A DNA stretch of 64,000 nucleotides from Deltaproteobacteria bacterium (GTDB taxonomy: Bacteria; Bdellovibrionota; Bdellovibrionia; Bdellovibrionales; Bdellovibrionaceae): NCBI GenBank assembly GCA_017302835.1, contig JAFLCC010000009.1, positions 1 to 64,000 of the forward strand. Direction: 5' to 3'. Of the stretch, positions 8,284 through 17,670 are shown piece after piece. The notes under the pieces were generated by a model. It was given only the letters and a program-made list of their open reading frames with translations. It had not been told where the DNA came from and did not search any database. The position numbers and the translations under genes are program-made. Position 1 is the stretch's first letter. Every line of letters begins with the position of its first letter.

Positions 8284-11019
8284 ATGGTTCAATCAAAATC
8301 AGAGTCTAAAAGTGGTATTAAACTTGTTATTGTTGAATCTCCGACAAAAGCAAAAACAATAAGAAAGTTTTTAGGTAAAGATTATATTGTTGAATCATGT
8401 ATGGGACATATTAGAGATCTTCCTCAATCATCCAAAGATATTCCTGAAAAATTTAAAAAAGAAAAATGGGCCCAATTGGGTGTCAATGTGGATAAAAATT
8501 TTGAGCCTCTTTACTGTGTTCCTAAAGATAAAATCAAGGTGGTAAAAAACTTAAAGGACAAATTAGCAGAGGCCAACGAGCTATTTCTAGCAACGGATGA
8601 AGATAGAGAGGGAGAAAGTATATCCTGGCATTTAGTTGAGGTTTTAAATCCAAAAGTGCCAACAAAAAGAATGGTCTTTAATGAAATCACCAAAGAAGCT
8701 ATTCAAAAATCTTTAAAAGAAACGCGTAAGATCGATTTTAATTTAGTGAAGGCGCAGGAAGCTCGGCGTGTGTTGGATCGACTTGTGGGATATACGATAT
8801 CGCCGTTACTATGGAAAAAAGTGGCTTATGGACTGTCGGCGGGAAGAGTTCAGTCTGTTGCTGTACGCTTGATCGTGGAAAAAGAGTTAGATCGAATCAA
8901 ATTTAAAAAGTCAGAATATTGGGGTGTTCGGGCCGAATTAGAAAAGAATGGAATTTCTTTTGAGAGCAAACTAGCCGAATATAAAAATCAAAAAGTAGCT
9001 ATAGGTAAAGACTTTGATGGTCTTACTGGAAAACTTATTGAAAATAAAAATGTTATTGTTATCGATGAAGCCAAAGCTAAAGAGATTACAATTCAATCAA
9101 AAAACTTGCCTTGGATCGTCAATGAAATTGAGGAAAAACCAGTCTTAAGAAAACCATCTGCGCCTTTCATCACTTCGACATTGCAGCAAGAGGCAAATAG
9201 AAAACTAGGTTTGAGCTCCAGAGAAACGATGCAAGTGGCTCAGAAGCTTTATGAGCAAGGGTTTATTACCTATATGAGAACAGATTCTCCCTTTCTTTCT
9301 CAAGAGGCAATTCTAGCAGCTCGAGATTGCATTTTAAAAAAATATGGTAAGGAGTATTTGCCAGAAGGGCCTCGGGTTTATGATGCAAAAAAATCTAAAG
9401 GAGCTCAAGAAGCCCACGAGGCCATAAGGCCCGCGGGTTCCCAATTTGTTGACCCTGAAGCCTCAGAATTGACGGGCTCGCAATTTAAACTTTATGAACT
9501 CATTTGGATGAGGACCATGGCTTCACAAATGGTGGATTGTCGTCAGAAACAAGTTTCAAGTAAAATCAAAGCTGGTGAAGCTCTTTTTTCAGCCTCAGGG
9601 ATGACGATTGATTTTCCTGGGTTTCTTCGGGCTTATGTCGAGGGATCAGATGATCCAGAGGCTGAATTATTAGAAAGAGAAGTTCGTCTTCCCAAATTGC
9701 TTAAAGGCGACAATCTAAAATTACTTCAAGCAGAAGTCACTTTTCACGAGACGAAACCTCCCGCAAGATTTACGGAGGCCAGCTTGGTTCAGACAATGGA
9801 AAAAGAGGGAATTGGTCGGCCGTCAACCTATGCAAGTGTTATCGGTACTATTATTGACCGTGGTTACGTCAAAAAAATGCTCAATGCTCTTTATCCTACT
9901 TTTACAGCCATGGTCGTATCAAAACTTTTAAAAAACTATTTTCCTGAATATGTGGACTTGGGTTTTACCTCTGGGATGGAAGCTTCGCTTGATAATATTG
10001 CTGGTGGAGATTTAGATCGGGAACAATATTTAAAGGAAGTATATTTTGGAAATAAAGGTTTAAAGCATCAGGTTGAAGATCAATCAGAAAAAATTGATCC
10101 AACAGAAGCGCGCACTATCAAACTAGAGGGAATGGATAAATTTACGTTTCATGTTGGAAGGTATGGTGCGTATTTAAGTACGAAAAGAGATGGCGAGGAA
10201 TTTTCAGCCTCTTTGCCAGAAAGTGAATCCCCAGCCGATATCACCCCTGAAATGGCAGAAAAACTGATCGATCAAAAAATTAATGGGGCGGATAGTTTAG
10301 GCAAAGATCCAGTAACGGGTTTACCTATTTATGTTTTAAGTGGTCGATTTGGTCCCTATGTTCAGTTAGGAAATATTACTGAGGAAAATGATAAACCGAA
10401 AAGGGCCTCTTTGCCGCCAAATGTTTTGCCTGAAAACGTAACATTGCAAGTGGCTACAAGTTTGCTTTCTTTGCCAATAAATTTAGGTCCACATCCAGAA
10501 ACAGGGAAAGATATAAAAGTAGGTTTAGGTCGATTTGGTCCCTATGTTGTTCATGATGGAGATTTTAGATCTATTCCAAAAGGCACGGATATGTTTCAAG
10601 TAGATATGAAACAGGCTCTTGAATTAGTTAATGCCCCCAAAAAGGGTCGAGGGGCCAATAAAACTCCTGTAAAATCCCTAGGTATACATCCTGTGACCAA
10701 TGAAGAAGTGCAGATATTTAATGGCCCTTATGGTCCCTATTTTAAAGTCGGTAAAGTAAACGGTTCTTTGCCTGAAAACGTAGAAATAGAGAAAGCCACT
10801 CTGGAAATGGCCATTGAGGTTTTAAAAGATAAAGTAAAACCTCCAAAAGTGGTTAAGCCAAAGAAAGCATCTAAAGCTGAAAAAAGCCTTAAGGAAAATA
10901 AGGAAATTAATGGTTCCAAGGGCGCTAAAGTTTCCAAAGAGTCCAAGGTAATTAAAGAGTCTAAAGTGTCAAAAAAAGAGCTTCCAGCTAAAAAAATAAT
11001 TATTAGAAAAAAAAAATAA
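8284..11019 (+). CDS. topA: DNA topoisomerase I
   Basis: This type IA enzyme relaxes negative supercoils. The 911 residues contain the TOPRIM domain (IVESPTKAKTIRKFLG at 16-31; the acidic triad ATDEDREGE with Asp105 and Asp107) and the active-site tyrosine Tyr330 in FITYMRTDS. The C-terminus carries no four-cysteine zinc fingers. It has four GRFGPY-type repeats instead (near 620, 690, 750 and 820), the Toprim-Crpt form found in many non-enteric bacteria. The protein ends in a Lys-rich tail of about 60 residues. The gene is monocistronic, with a GGGG-type ribosome site ten bases before the ATG. Confidence 0.97.
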   Translation: MVQSKSESKSGIKLVIVESPTKAKTIRKFLGKDYIVESCMGHIRDLPQSSKDIPEKFKKEKWAQLGVNVDKNFEPLYCVPKDKIKVVKNLKDKLAEANELFLATDEDREGESISWHLVEVLNPKVPTKRMVFNEITKEAIQKSLKETRKIDFNLVKAQEARRVLDRLVGYTISPLLWKKVAYGLSAGRVQSVAVRLIVEKELDRIKFKKSEYWGVRAELEKNGISFESKLAEYKNQKVAIGKDFDGLTGKLIENKNVIVIDEAKAKEITIQSKNLPWIVNEIEEKPVLRKPSAPFITSTLQQEANRKLGLSSRETMQVAQKLYEQGFITYMRTDSPFLSQEAILAARDCILKKYGKEYLPEGPRVYDAKKSKGAQEAHEAIRPAGSQFVDPEASELTGSQFKLYELIWMRTMASQMVDCRQKQVSSKIKAGEALFSASGMTIDFPGFLRAYVEGSDDPEAELLEREVRLPKLLKGDNLKLLQAEVTFHETKPPARFTEASLVQTMEKEGIGRPSTYASVIGTIIDRGYVKKMLNALYPTFTAMVVSKLLKNYFPEYVDLGFTSGMEASLDNIAGGDLDREQYLKEVYFGNKGLKHQVEDQSEKIDPTEARTIKLEGMDKFTFHVGRYGAYLSTKRDGEEFSASLPESESPADITPEMAEKLIDQKINGADSLGKDPVTGLPIYVLSGRFGPYVQLGNITEENDKPKRASLPPNVLPENVTLQVATSLLSLPINLGPHPETGKDIKVGLGRFGPYVVHDGDFRSIPKGTDMFQVDMKQALELVNAPKKGRGANKTPVKSLGIHPVTNEEVQIFNGPYGPYFKVGKVNGSLPENVEIEKATLEMAIEVLKDKVKPPKVVKPKKASKAEKSLKENKEINGSKGAKVSKESKVIKESKVSKKELPAKKIIIRKKK

Positions 11020-11021
11020 GG

Positions 11022-11041
11022 TGAGTTCCTACCAGAACTCA
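11022..11041 (-). terminator. Terminator between convergent genes
   Basis: TGAGTTC (11022-11028) pairs with GAACTCA (11035-11041) around a six-base loop. Read on the minus strand it follows the stop codon of the small secreted-protein gene and is followed by CCTTATTTTTTTTT, so it suits rho-independent termination leftward. Rightward, for topA, only TTTG follows. Confidence 0.6.
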
Positions 11042-11046
11042 TTTGA

Positions 11047-11358
11047 TTAGCTTCCTTTGCACCAGTCTTTGGGAACAAAGACTCGCCTTAAATCTGAAGG
11101 GCTATTTTGAGCAAAAACGGGTTTTCTTTTTATATTTGCAATTTTTTGAGCTTGGCTTTGGTTGAGCCAACCAAACTTAGCCGATTTCCTCACGGGCTCA
11201 TAGTAAAAACATCGATTGAATTTGGACTCTTTAAAGAGTCTTTTCTTATTTGAATAGAGCTGGTTACCTAAAGCCATGGAGTTAGAGGAAATAAACAGAA
11301 AAACAAGAGAATAATTTAAGATATTTGATAAAGTTAAAAATCTCATAATTGATTTCAT
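11047..11358 (-). CDS. Small secreted protein, unknown
   Basis: The start is the ATG at 11358, six bases after GAGG; the longer in-frame GTG at 11370 lies inside that site. The 103 residues begin with a signal-peptide-like segment (MKSIMRFLTLSNILNYSLVF then FISSNSMA). The mature part is basic, with two cysteines that could form a disulphide (RCFYYEP and DWCKGS). I do not recognise a family. It converges on topA and shares a terminator region with it. Confidence 0.6.
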   Translation of the reverse strand: MKSIMRFLTLSNILNYSLVFLFISSNSMALGNQLYSNKKRLFKESKFNRCFYYEPVRKSAKFGWLNQSQAQKIANIKRKPVFAQNSPSDLRRVFVPKDWCKGS

Positions 11359-11545
11359 CGGTTGCCTCACTTTTTATAGTCATAGATTCAACAATAAGGC
11401 CAATGGATAAATAAGCAGTGAGTTAGCAATGGTTATGAGAATCAAATATAGAGATATGATAATTTTTTATGTCAAAAAAATAGACAGTCTCTAAAATCGT
11501 TAGTCATCTGTAAAAAACAACATAAATGTGCTATAAAACGTCCAG

Positions 11546-12415
11546 ATGAAACGAGTCCAACTTGAGTTTAGTATCATAAAAGAACCAGAACAGGATAGAA
11601 ACTATTCCAGGGGTGGAAGGAGTTTTTACTTTTTTGACTTTGATGACAATATCGCTTGCTTAATGACGCCACTCATTTTGTTTCATAAGGAAAGTGGAGT
11701 GGAAATACCACTTTCGAGTCAAGAGTGGGCGGCTGTTCATCACACCATCGGAAAAACGGGGAAGTATAAGAATTATGAAATTAGATTTTGTGATCAGTCC
11801 GGGACCTTTAAACATTTTCGAGATCACGAGGCCCATGAGCTTGAAAGGCTGGGCCATAACGATCAAATTTTTGTAAGGGATGTTGCGCAAATTTTAGGTT
11901 ATGCCGATAATGAATGGAAGGGGCCCTCTTGGGAATGTTTTTATCATGCCTGTTTTAATCAACGTCCCATTTCTATAATCACGGCCAGAGGTCACCATCC
12001 AGAAACCATTGTTAAGGGAATAAAGAAATTTGTCGATTCTGGTTGGCTTCCTCAAGAGCCGAATTATTTAAGCATTTATCCTGTTTCTAATATCCAAATA
12101 AGAAAAGAGTTAGGTGATGATGATTTGGATTTATCTACGGCTGAGTTAAAACAAAGGGCTATTCGAAAAAGTGTAGAAAAGGCATTTGAGATCTATGGTT
12201 TTAATCCCCATCATCGATTTGGCATGAGTGATGATGATCCAAAAAATTTAGCTTTGATTATTTCTGAAATGACCAGTTTAAAGAAAACTTATCCTGAAAT
12301 TTGTTTTTTTGTTATTGAAACTCAAAATGGACAATTCATTAAGCATGAGATTAATTGCGTGAATGCCGAGACCATTCCATTAAATGAAAAACAACTTACT
12401 TTGCCGGACCTGTGA
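11546..12415 (+). CDS. HAD-like phosphatase family protein
   Basis: The 289-residue protein has HAD motifs in order: FFDFDDNIACLMTP near residue 30 (motif I, with DxDDN instead of the usual DxDxT/V), IITARGHHPETI near 150 (motif II), and FGMSDDDPKNL near 230 (motif IV acidic cluster). The Asn after the second Asp and the acidic string SDDDP are unusual for housekeeping HAD phosphatases. The substrate is unknown. No signal peptide is present, so it is cytoplasmic. It stands alone between two 170-180-base gaps. Confidence 0.7.
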   Translation: MKRVQLEFSIIKEPEQDRNYSRGGRSFYFFDFDDNIACLMTPLILFHKESGVEIPLSSQEWAAVHHTIGKTGKYKNYEIRFCDQSGTFKHFRDHEAHELERLGHNDQIFVRDVAQILGYADNEWKGPSWECFYHACFNQRPISIITARGHHPETIVKGIKKFVDSGWLPQEPNYLSIYPVSNIQIRKELGDDDLDLSTAELKQRAIRKSVEKAFEIYGFNPHHRFGMSDDDPKNLALIISEMTSLKKTYPEICFFVIETQNGQFIKHEINCVNAETIPLNEKQLTLPDL

Positions 12416-12599
12416 AGTAATACCTGTGAAACAATAATCTAGATCAAATGATAAATTCTGACAATGGTCTTAACGAGAAGTTTTTAATATTTCTCTTTTG
12501 GATTATGTTTTATCCTGAAATTACTTTATTATCTATCAAGAATTAAGTAAATGATCCGACAGTGAATTGGTATATTTTTGAATATTAAAAGGGGATAAA

Positions 12600-14669
12600 A
12601 TGAGGCGTCTGCTATCAATATGGATTGTTACCGTGTGTTTTTCGACGATGGTTTTGTCTCAAGTTGAAAAAGATTTAGAAAAAGATGATAAAAAAATACC
12701 AAGTCCTACGGGGCCTGCGAGTGGAGCCATCACTTTCCTAAAAAAAGAGGGTATGGAATGCCGATATATTCGAATGATTGAAGATGGTTTTCTAAAATAT
12801 CATGTGACTTATAATAAAAGAGATAAAGAGTTAGAGAAAAGAGTTGTCGATCAACATATCAAAAAGTTAGATCCATCTAAAATTTATTTTACCCAAGAAG
12901 ATTCTAATCTTGTCGCCGAATTAATGAAAAATGTATTTGATAAAACTAAGAATAATCAATGTGATTTTTTAGTTGAAGCGCAGAACTTACTTCTAAAAAA
13001 GGTAAAAGACAGAGCCGAGTTTGCCAAAAAATTTCTTGGAAAAGATTACAAGTTTGATGATAAAACTGAATTTGTTTATGATCCAGAACAAAAGAAATTC
13101 GCCAAAACAAATGATGAAGCTAACGAGTATTTAAAAAAATACATCCACTTTCAAGTTTCAAATTATTTATCAACGGATATGAAACTAGAAGAGGCTAAAG
13201 AGAAAGTTAAAAAGAATTATGACTTAGCAGTAAAGAGAATGCAGGAAACATCCTTGGATGATTTGTATTCTGGATTTCTGGATAGCTTTGCAAGATCCCT
13301 GGATCCACATTCGAGTTTCTTTTCGAAGGACGTTTTGGAAGATTTTCAAATCCAAATGAGTTTGTCTCTTGAAGGTATCGGCGCCACGCTTTCAAGTGAG
13401 AACGGCTTTACGGTTGTCGAGCAGTTAGTTCCTGGAGGTGCTGCAGCCAAATCGGGGTTGGTGGAGCCCCAAGATAAAATCATTGCCGTTGGTCAAGAAA
13501 AAGGTGACATGGATAATGTCATCGATATGGATTTAAAAGATGTTGTCAAAAAGATTCGCGGCACGAAAGGAACTAAAGTAAGACTTACGATTCTGAGAAA
13601 ACAAGGTGATGGCAAAAAGAGGGTAGATATCACTTTGGTTAGGGACAAAGTGAATCTTGAAGATGATGCCGCTCAGATTCAATATTTAGATAAAGAAATA
13701 AATGGGCAAAAAAAGAAAATTGGTTTGCTCAATCTTCCTTCGTTTTATGCAGATTCAAAACGTGGGGGTAAGAGTGCTGCTGATGATATGAAGAAATTGC
13801 TTAAACAAGCTCGTGAAAATAAAGTAGATGGTTTAGTTCTGGATTTATCAATGAACGGTGGTGGCAGTTTAGATGACGCTGTTAATATTGCCGGACTTTT
13901 TTTTAAAACAGGAAATGTAGTTAAACAATCTTCTAAAGTAGAAGGAACGGAACAAGTATTAGATGATACGGATAAGATGGTTGATTGGGCAGGCCCCATG
14001 GTGGTGTTAACTTCTAGAATCAGTGCTTCGGCTTCAGAAATTGTGAGCGGGGCTTTGCAAGATTATAAACGGGCTGTGATTGTGGGTGGTGATCATACTT
14101 TTGGGAAAGGCTCTGTGCAGAGTGTGTTGCCTATTCCTGGGCAGTTGGGGGCTATCAAAGTGACGGTGGGGATGTTTTTTATTCCGGGTGGAAATTCAAC
14201 CCAACATCGAGGGGTTTCTGCGGATGTGACTTTACCTGGTCCTTACAGCAATGATGAGATTGGTGAAAAATCATTAGATTACTCTCTTCCGCCAAAGAAA
14301 GTGGATCCCTTTATTTCAAAGGAAGCTTACGTGACCGAAGGTGAGGGTGCGTGGAAAGAAATAAAAGAAGAATGGATTAAATCTTTAAGAGAACAATCCC
14401 AGGCTCGAGTTGATAAAAATGCAGATTTTAAAAAAATTATTGAGGAATTAAAAAAAGTTAAAGAAAAAGGAAAAACAATAAAAGTTTCTGAAGTCTTAAA
14501 AGATAAAGATAAAAATGAAAAAGAGAAAAAAAAGAGCAAGAAAAGGTTGTCTAAAAACGAACGAAACAAAGAATACTTAAAAAGAGCCGACATCAACGAA
14601 TCAGTACAGGTTCTTTTAGATTTGATTCAACTTGAAAATGGTAAGAATTTAACCCTAAATAGTAAATAG
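12600..14669 (+). CDS. prc: Tail-specific (C-terminal processing) periplasmic protease, S41 family
   Basis: Prc/Tsp cleaves proteins from their C-terminus in the periplasm and in other species controls murein hydrolases. The 689 residues show a signal peptide (1-20), the Prc N-terminal helical domain, a PDZ domain (about 258-345; VPGGAAAKSGLVEPQDKI) and the S41 core. The Ser-Lys dyad is seen as Ser477 in ISASASEIVSG and Lys503 in TFGKGSVQS. The C-terminus is strongly Lys/Glu-rich and helical. It has a GGGGA site before the ATG and is probably monocistronic. Confidence 0.93.
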   Translation: MRRLLSIWIVTVCFSTMVLSQVEKDLEKDDKKIPSPTGPASGAITFLKKEGMECRYIRMIEDGFLKYHVTYNKRDKELEKRVVDQHIKKLDPSKIYFTQEDSNLVAELMKNVFDKTKNNQCDFLVEAQNLLLKKVKDRAEFAKKFLGKDYKFDDKTEFVYDPEQKKFAKTNDEANEYLKKYIHFQVSNYLSTDMKLEEAKEKVKKNYDLAVKRMQETSLDDLYSGFLDSFARSLDPHSSFFSKDVLEDFQIQMSLSLEGIGATLSSENGFTVVEQLVPGGAAAKSGLVEPQDKIIAVGQEKGDMDNVIDMDLKDVVKKIRGTKGTKVRLTILRKQGDGKKRVDITLVRDKVNLEDDAAQIQYLDKEINGQKKKIGLLNLPSFYADSKRGGKSAADDMKKLLKQARENKVDGLVLDLSMNGGGSLDDAVNIAGLFFKTGNVVKQSSKVEGTEQVLDDTDKMVDWAGPMVVLTSRISASASEIVSGALQDYKRAVIVGGDHTFGKGSVQSVLPIPGQLGAIKVTVGMFFIPGGNSTQHRGVSADVTLPGPYSNDEIGEKSLDYSLPPKKVDPFISKEAYVTEGEGAWKEIKEEWIKSLREQSQARVDKNADFKKIIEELKKVKEKGKTIKVSEVLKDKDKNEKEKKKSKKRLSKNERNKEYLKRADINESVQVLLDLIQLENGKNLTLNSK

Positions 14670-14743
14670 GTTTCGATTTTCAACTAGAATTAACTAGACA
14701 TCACCTCAATGCTTCCTTAAGAATAAGACTGAAGGAGGCCTTG

Positions 14744-15766
14744 ATGGCGGCGTCTAAAAAAAGCACTTCAAAGCTTAAAAATCTCCCACCAGCCTTGATG
14801 ATTCAAATTCATGAGTTAATGGTTAAATCAAGAGTTCTTGAGGAACGACTGATAAAGATTTACCGTGCAGGGGAGTCTTATTTTTGGATCGGTGGACCAG
14901 GCGAAGAGGCTTGGGGCGTACCTTTAGGTTTGTTAGTGCAAAAAGGACAGGGCCTAAAGTACGATTATTTACACCTACATTATCGCTGCACTCCGACCCT
15001 GACGGCCATGGGGATGGAGATGAAAGAAGCGATTCGCTTGATGATGAATAGAGCAACAGATCCTTCTACCGGAGGAAGAAATTTTTCAGGACATTACTGT
15101 TTTCCAAAATGGAATGTGGCTCCTGTGACCTCTCCGATTGAAGTTCAATATAGCATCTCTTTAGGCACAGCCCATGCGCAGAAAAAAGCTGGTACTAAAA
15201 GAATTTCAATTGTTTCTGGCGGAGATGCAGGCACGGCAGAGGGTGACTTTGCGAGTTGCCTGATTTGGGCCTCCAGAAAAAATCAAGAATTACCTTTGTT
15301 GATCACAGTTCAAAATAACAGGTGGGGAATCTCAACGAACTTTGAAGGCCAGCATGGCGAGTCTCAAATTGCAGATAGAGCCAAAGCCTTTAACATCAGA
15401 TCTAGAGTAGTAAATGGAAATGACCCCATTGAAAGTTATTTAGCTTTAAAAGAAGAAATGGATTATATTAGATCCACAGGAAAACCTAGTTTTATCGAAG
15501 CTCAGGTTTCAAGGCTTTATGGTCATTCTTCGGCAAGTGGTGCTAATTTCATTGCTAATGAAATAGACTGCATCAAAGAATTTGAAAAAAAATTATTGGA
15601 TGCAGGCATGATTTCGAAAAAAGAAATTTCCCATATTTGGAAGAAGTATGAAGAAGAAGGGGTTGCCATGGCTGAGGAAGCTCGGAGTGAAGCCGCCCCC
15701 AGAGCTGAATCTATCTGGGATCATGTTTATGCGAACAATGAAAATTCAGATTGGAGAAAATTCTAG
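14744..15766 (+). CDS. 2-oxoacid dehydrogenase E1 component, alpha subunit
   Basis: E1 decarboxylates a 2-oxoacid with thiamine pyrophosphate and hands the acyl group to E2 lipoate. The start is the ATG at 14744, five bases after GGAGG (14734-14738); the TTG at 14741 is less likely. The 340 residues carry the TPP fold: LHLHYRC, the SGGDAGTAEGDF motif for Mg-TPP and VQNNRWGIST. Overall it looks closer to the branched-chain E1 alpha than to PdhA. Its TAG overlaps the GTG start of the beta subunit. No E2 or E3 gene is in the window. Confidence 0.9.
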   Translation: MAASKKSTSKLKNLPPALMIQIHELMVKSRVLEERLIKIYRAGESYFWIGGPGEEAWGVPLGLLVQKGQGLKYDYLHLHYRCTPTLTAMGMEMKEAIRLMMNRATDPSTGGRNFSGHYCFPKWNVAPVTSPIEVQYSISLGTAHAQKKAGTKRISIVSGGDAGTAEGDFASCLIWASRKNQELPLLITVQNNRWGISTNFEGQHGESQIADRAKAFNIRSRVVNGNDPIESYLALKEEMDYIRSTGKPSFIEAQVSRLYGHSSASGANFIANEIDCIKEFEKKLLDAGMISKKEISHIWKKYEEEGVAMAEEARSEAAPRAESIWDHVYANNENSDWRKF

Positions 15767-16821
15767 TGGCAAATATGGCTCAAGCTATTCGAATGGCTCT
15801 GCATTATGCAGAGAAAAATTTAGAACTTAAAGATGTTTTTGGTCAGGACGTAGGAGCTCCATTGGGTGGGGTTTTTACGGCAACCCAAGGATTGAAAACC
15901 GCTTGGAATGCTCCCTTGGATGAACGAGGCATTATCAGCATGGCTATGGGAATTGCCATGACAGGATCCCGATGTGTGGCCGAGATTCAGTTTTGCGATT
16001 ATATTTTTAATACGATGGATCTGCTAAAAATTGCGGGAAACACCTTGTGGTGTACAAATGGCCAGTACAACTTACCTATGGTGGTGATGACCCCTGTGGG
16101 AGCGGGCATACGTGGGAGTATTTATCACTCTCATTCTTTTGATTCCTGGGCCAGCCGTCTGCAAGGATGGAAAGTGGTGATGCCATCAAATCCTTTGGAT
16201 GCCTATGGCTTATTATTGTCAGCGATAAAGGATCCTAATCCTGTTTTATTTCTAAAACCAAAAGCCTTGATGCGAGTTCGGGGGGAAGAGCTGATTCCTG
16301 GAGAGCCAACATCTGAAAAAGAGTTGAAAGCAATGATTGACGCACCCATTGGGGATCGGTCTAAATGGAAGCCCCAGTGGCCCCAAGTAAAAGATTACGA
16401 AGTGCCAATCGGAAAAGGCAAGATCACTCGTTCTGGAGAAAGGCTGACCTTGGTGAGCTACGGCAGGCATTTGCTTTTATGTAATGAGATTGCCGATGAG
16501 TTAAAACAAGAAAATATTTCGATTGAAGTGATCGATTTAAGATCTATATATCCCTATGATTGGCAGATGGTAAAAGAATCTGTAGTTAAAACAGGGAGAG
16601 TGCTTTTTGTGAACGAGGACACAGAGGTCACCAATTTTGGTGAACATCTTGTGTACCGAGTGGTTCAAGAGCTGTTCTATCACTTACTGGCTAGGCCTCG
16701 GGTGATAGCTGCGAAAAATGTTCCAGGAATTGGTTTGCATCCAAATCTTGAGGACGCCACGGTCCCACAGAAAAGTGAAATAAAAAATACTCTACTTGAA
16801 ATAATAAATGAAATTCCTTAG
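15766..16821 (+). CDS. 2-oxoacid dehydrogenase E1 component, beta subunit
   Basis: The beta subunit completes the E1 active site. I choose the GTG at 15766, which overlaps the alpha stop (TAGTG) and lies nine bases after GGAG (15753-15756); the family N-terminus MANMAQAIRMAL then follows. The TTG at 15751 and the ATG at 15775 are alternatives. Family motifs are FGQDVGAPLGGVF, EIQFCDYIF, GIRGSIYHSHS and the transketolase C-terminal domain TLVSYGRHL...EVIDLRSIYPYDW. Co-translated with the alpha gene. Confidence 0.9.
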   Translation: MANMAQAIRMALHYAEKNLELKDVFGQDVGAPLGGVFTATQGLKTAWNAPLDERGIISMAMGIAMTGSRCVAEIQFCDYIFNTMDLLKIAGNTLWCTNGQYNLPMVVMTPVGAGIRGSIYHSHSFDSWASRLQGWKVVMPSNPLDAYGLLLSAIKDPNPVLFLKPKALMRVRGEELIPGEPTSEKELKAMIDAPIGDRSKWKPQWPQVKDYEVPIGKGKITRSGERLTLVSYGRHLLLCNEIADELKQENISIEVIDLRSIYPYDWQMVKESVVKTGRVLFVNEDTEVTNFGEHLVYRVVQELFYHLLARPRVIAAKNVPGIGLHPNLEDATVPQKSEIKNTLLEIINEIP

Positions 16822-16829
16822 GAAAAAAA

Positions 16830-17669
16830 ATGATCGAATCAGGCACTAAAAAAAGAGTCACGAAAAAACAAAACCATCTTGTATTTGATAAATACAAATT
16901 ATACACGAAGGCTGTACAATCTCCAGAAGGCGACGTCGAGTTTTTACGAGATACCTATAAAGAAATTAAAGGAAAAGTACCCAAAATTTTAAGGGAAGAT
17001 TTTTGCGGAACCTTTGCTCTTTCCAGTCAGTGGGTAAAGCTTCATAAAAACCATCAAGCCTATGGGGTTGATTTGGATCCTGAGCCAATGGAATACGGAA
17101 AAGCAAATTATTATCGTAAATTATCACCTGAGCAGCAGAAAAGATTACATTTAATTGAGGGAGATGTGCTCAGAGTGGAATTGCCAAAGGCCGATTTGAC
17201 GGCAGCACTGAATTTTTCTTATTTTTTATTTAAAACAAGAGCTCAGCTTAAAGAATATTTTCAACGTGTGTATGAATCTCTAAATAAAGACGGAATTTTT
17301 TTAGTAGATGTTTTTGGCGGAGGGCAATGCCACGATGCCATTGTCGATAAAATAGTTCATAAAAATTTTACCTATTATTGGGATCAAACAGGCTATGACC
17401 CGGTTAGTAACGAGGCTCTTTTTTACATTCATTTTAAAGTGGGATCCAAGAAAATAGAAAAGGTTTTTACCTATGATTGGAGAATTTGGTCAATTCCAGA
17501 AATTCGCGAAATCATGACTGAAGTTGGATTTAAAAAAACCTACATTTATTGGGAAGGCTCCAATAAAAAAGGCCGAGGAAATGGTTTGTTTAGCCGCACT
17601 GAAAAAGGCGAACCTTGCTTATCATGGATCGCCTACGTCGTCGGAGAGAAAGAAATAAGTAAAATATAG
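16830..17669 (+). CDS. Class I SAM-dependent methyltransferase
   Basis: The 279-residue protein has a Rossmann methyltransferase core. Motif I appears as ILREDFCGTFALSSQW near residue 51, lacking the usual GxGxG, followed by GVDLDPEPMEYG (acidic residue for SAM ribose), EGDVLRVELPKADLTAALN and LNKDGIFLVDVFGG. The substrate is unknown. It begins nine bases after the E1 beta stop with its own AGGA site, so it is the third gene of that operon; a link to 2-oxoacid metabolism is not evident. Confidence 0.8.
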   Translation: MIESGTKKRVTKKQNHLVFDKYKLYTKAVQSPEGDVEFLRDTYKEIKGKVPKILREDFCGTFALSSQWVKLHKNHQAYGVDLDPEPMEYGKANYYRKLSPEQQKRLHLIEGDVLRVELPKADLTAALNFSYFLFKTRAQLKEYFQRVYESLNKDGIFLVDVFGGGQCHDAIVDKIVHKNFTYYWDQTGYDPVSNEALFYIHFKVGSKKIEKVFTYDWRIWSIPEIREIMTEVGFKKTYIYWEGSNKKGRGNGLFSRTEKGEPCLSWIAYVVGEKEISKI

Positions 17670-17670
17670 G

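Noticed and set aside
10737-11078. Antisense ORF of 113 codons at the end of topA
   Set aside because: It mirrors the Lys-rich tail of topA, which reads as Phe/Leu/Ser-rich on the other strand, a common artefact.
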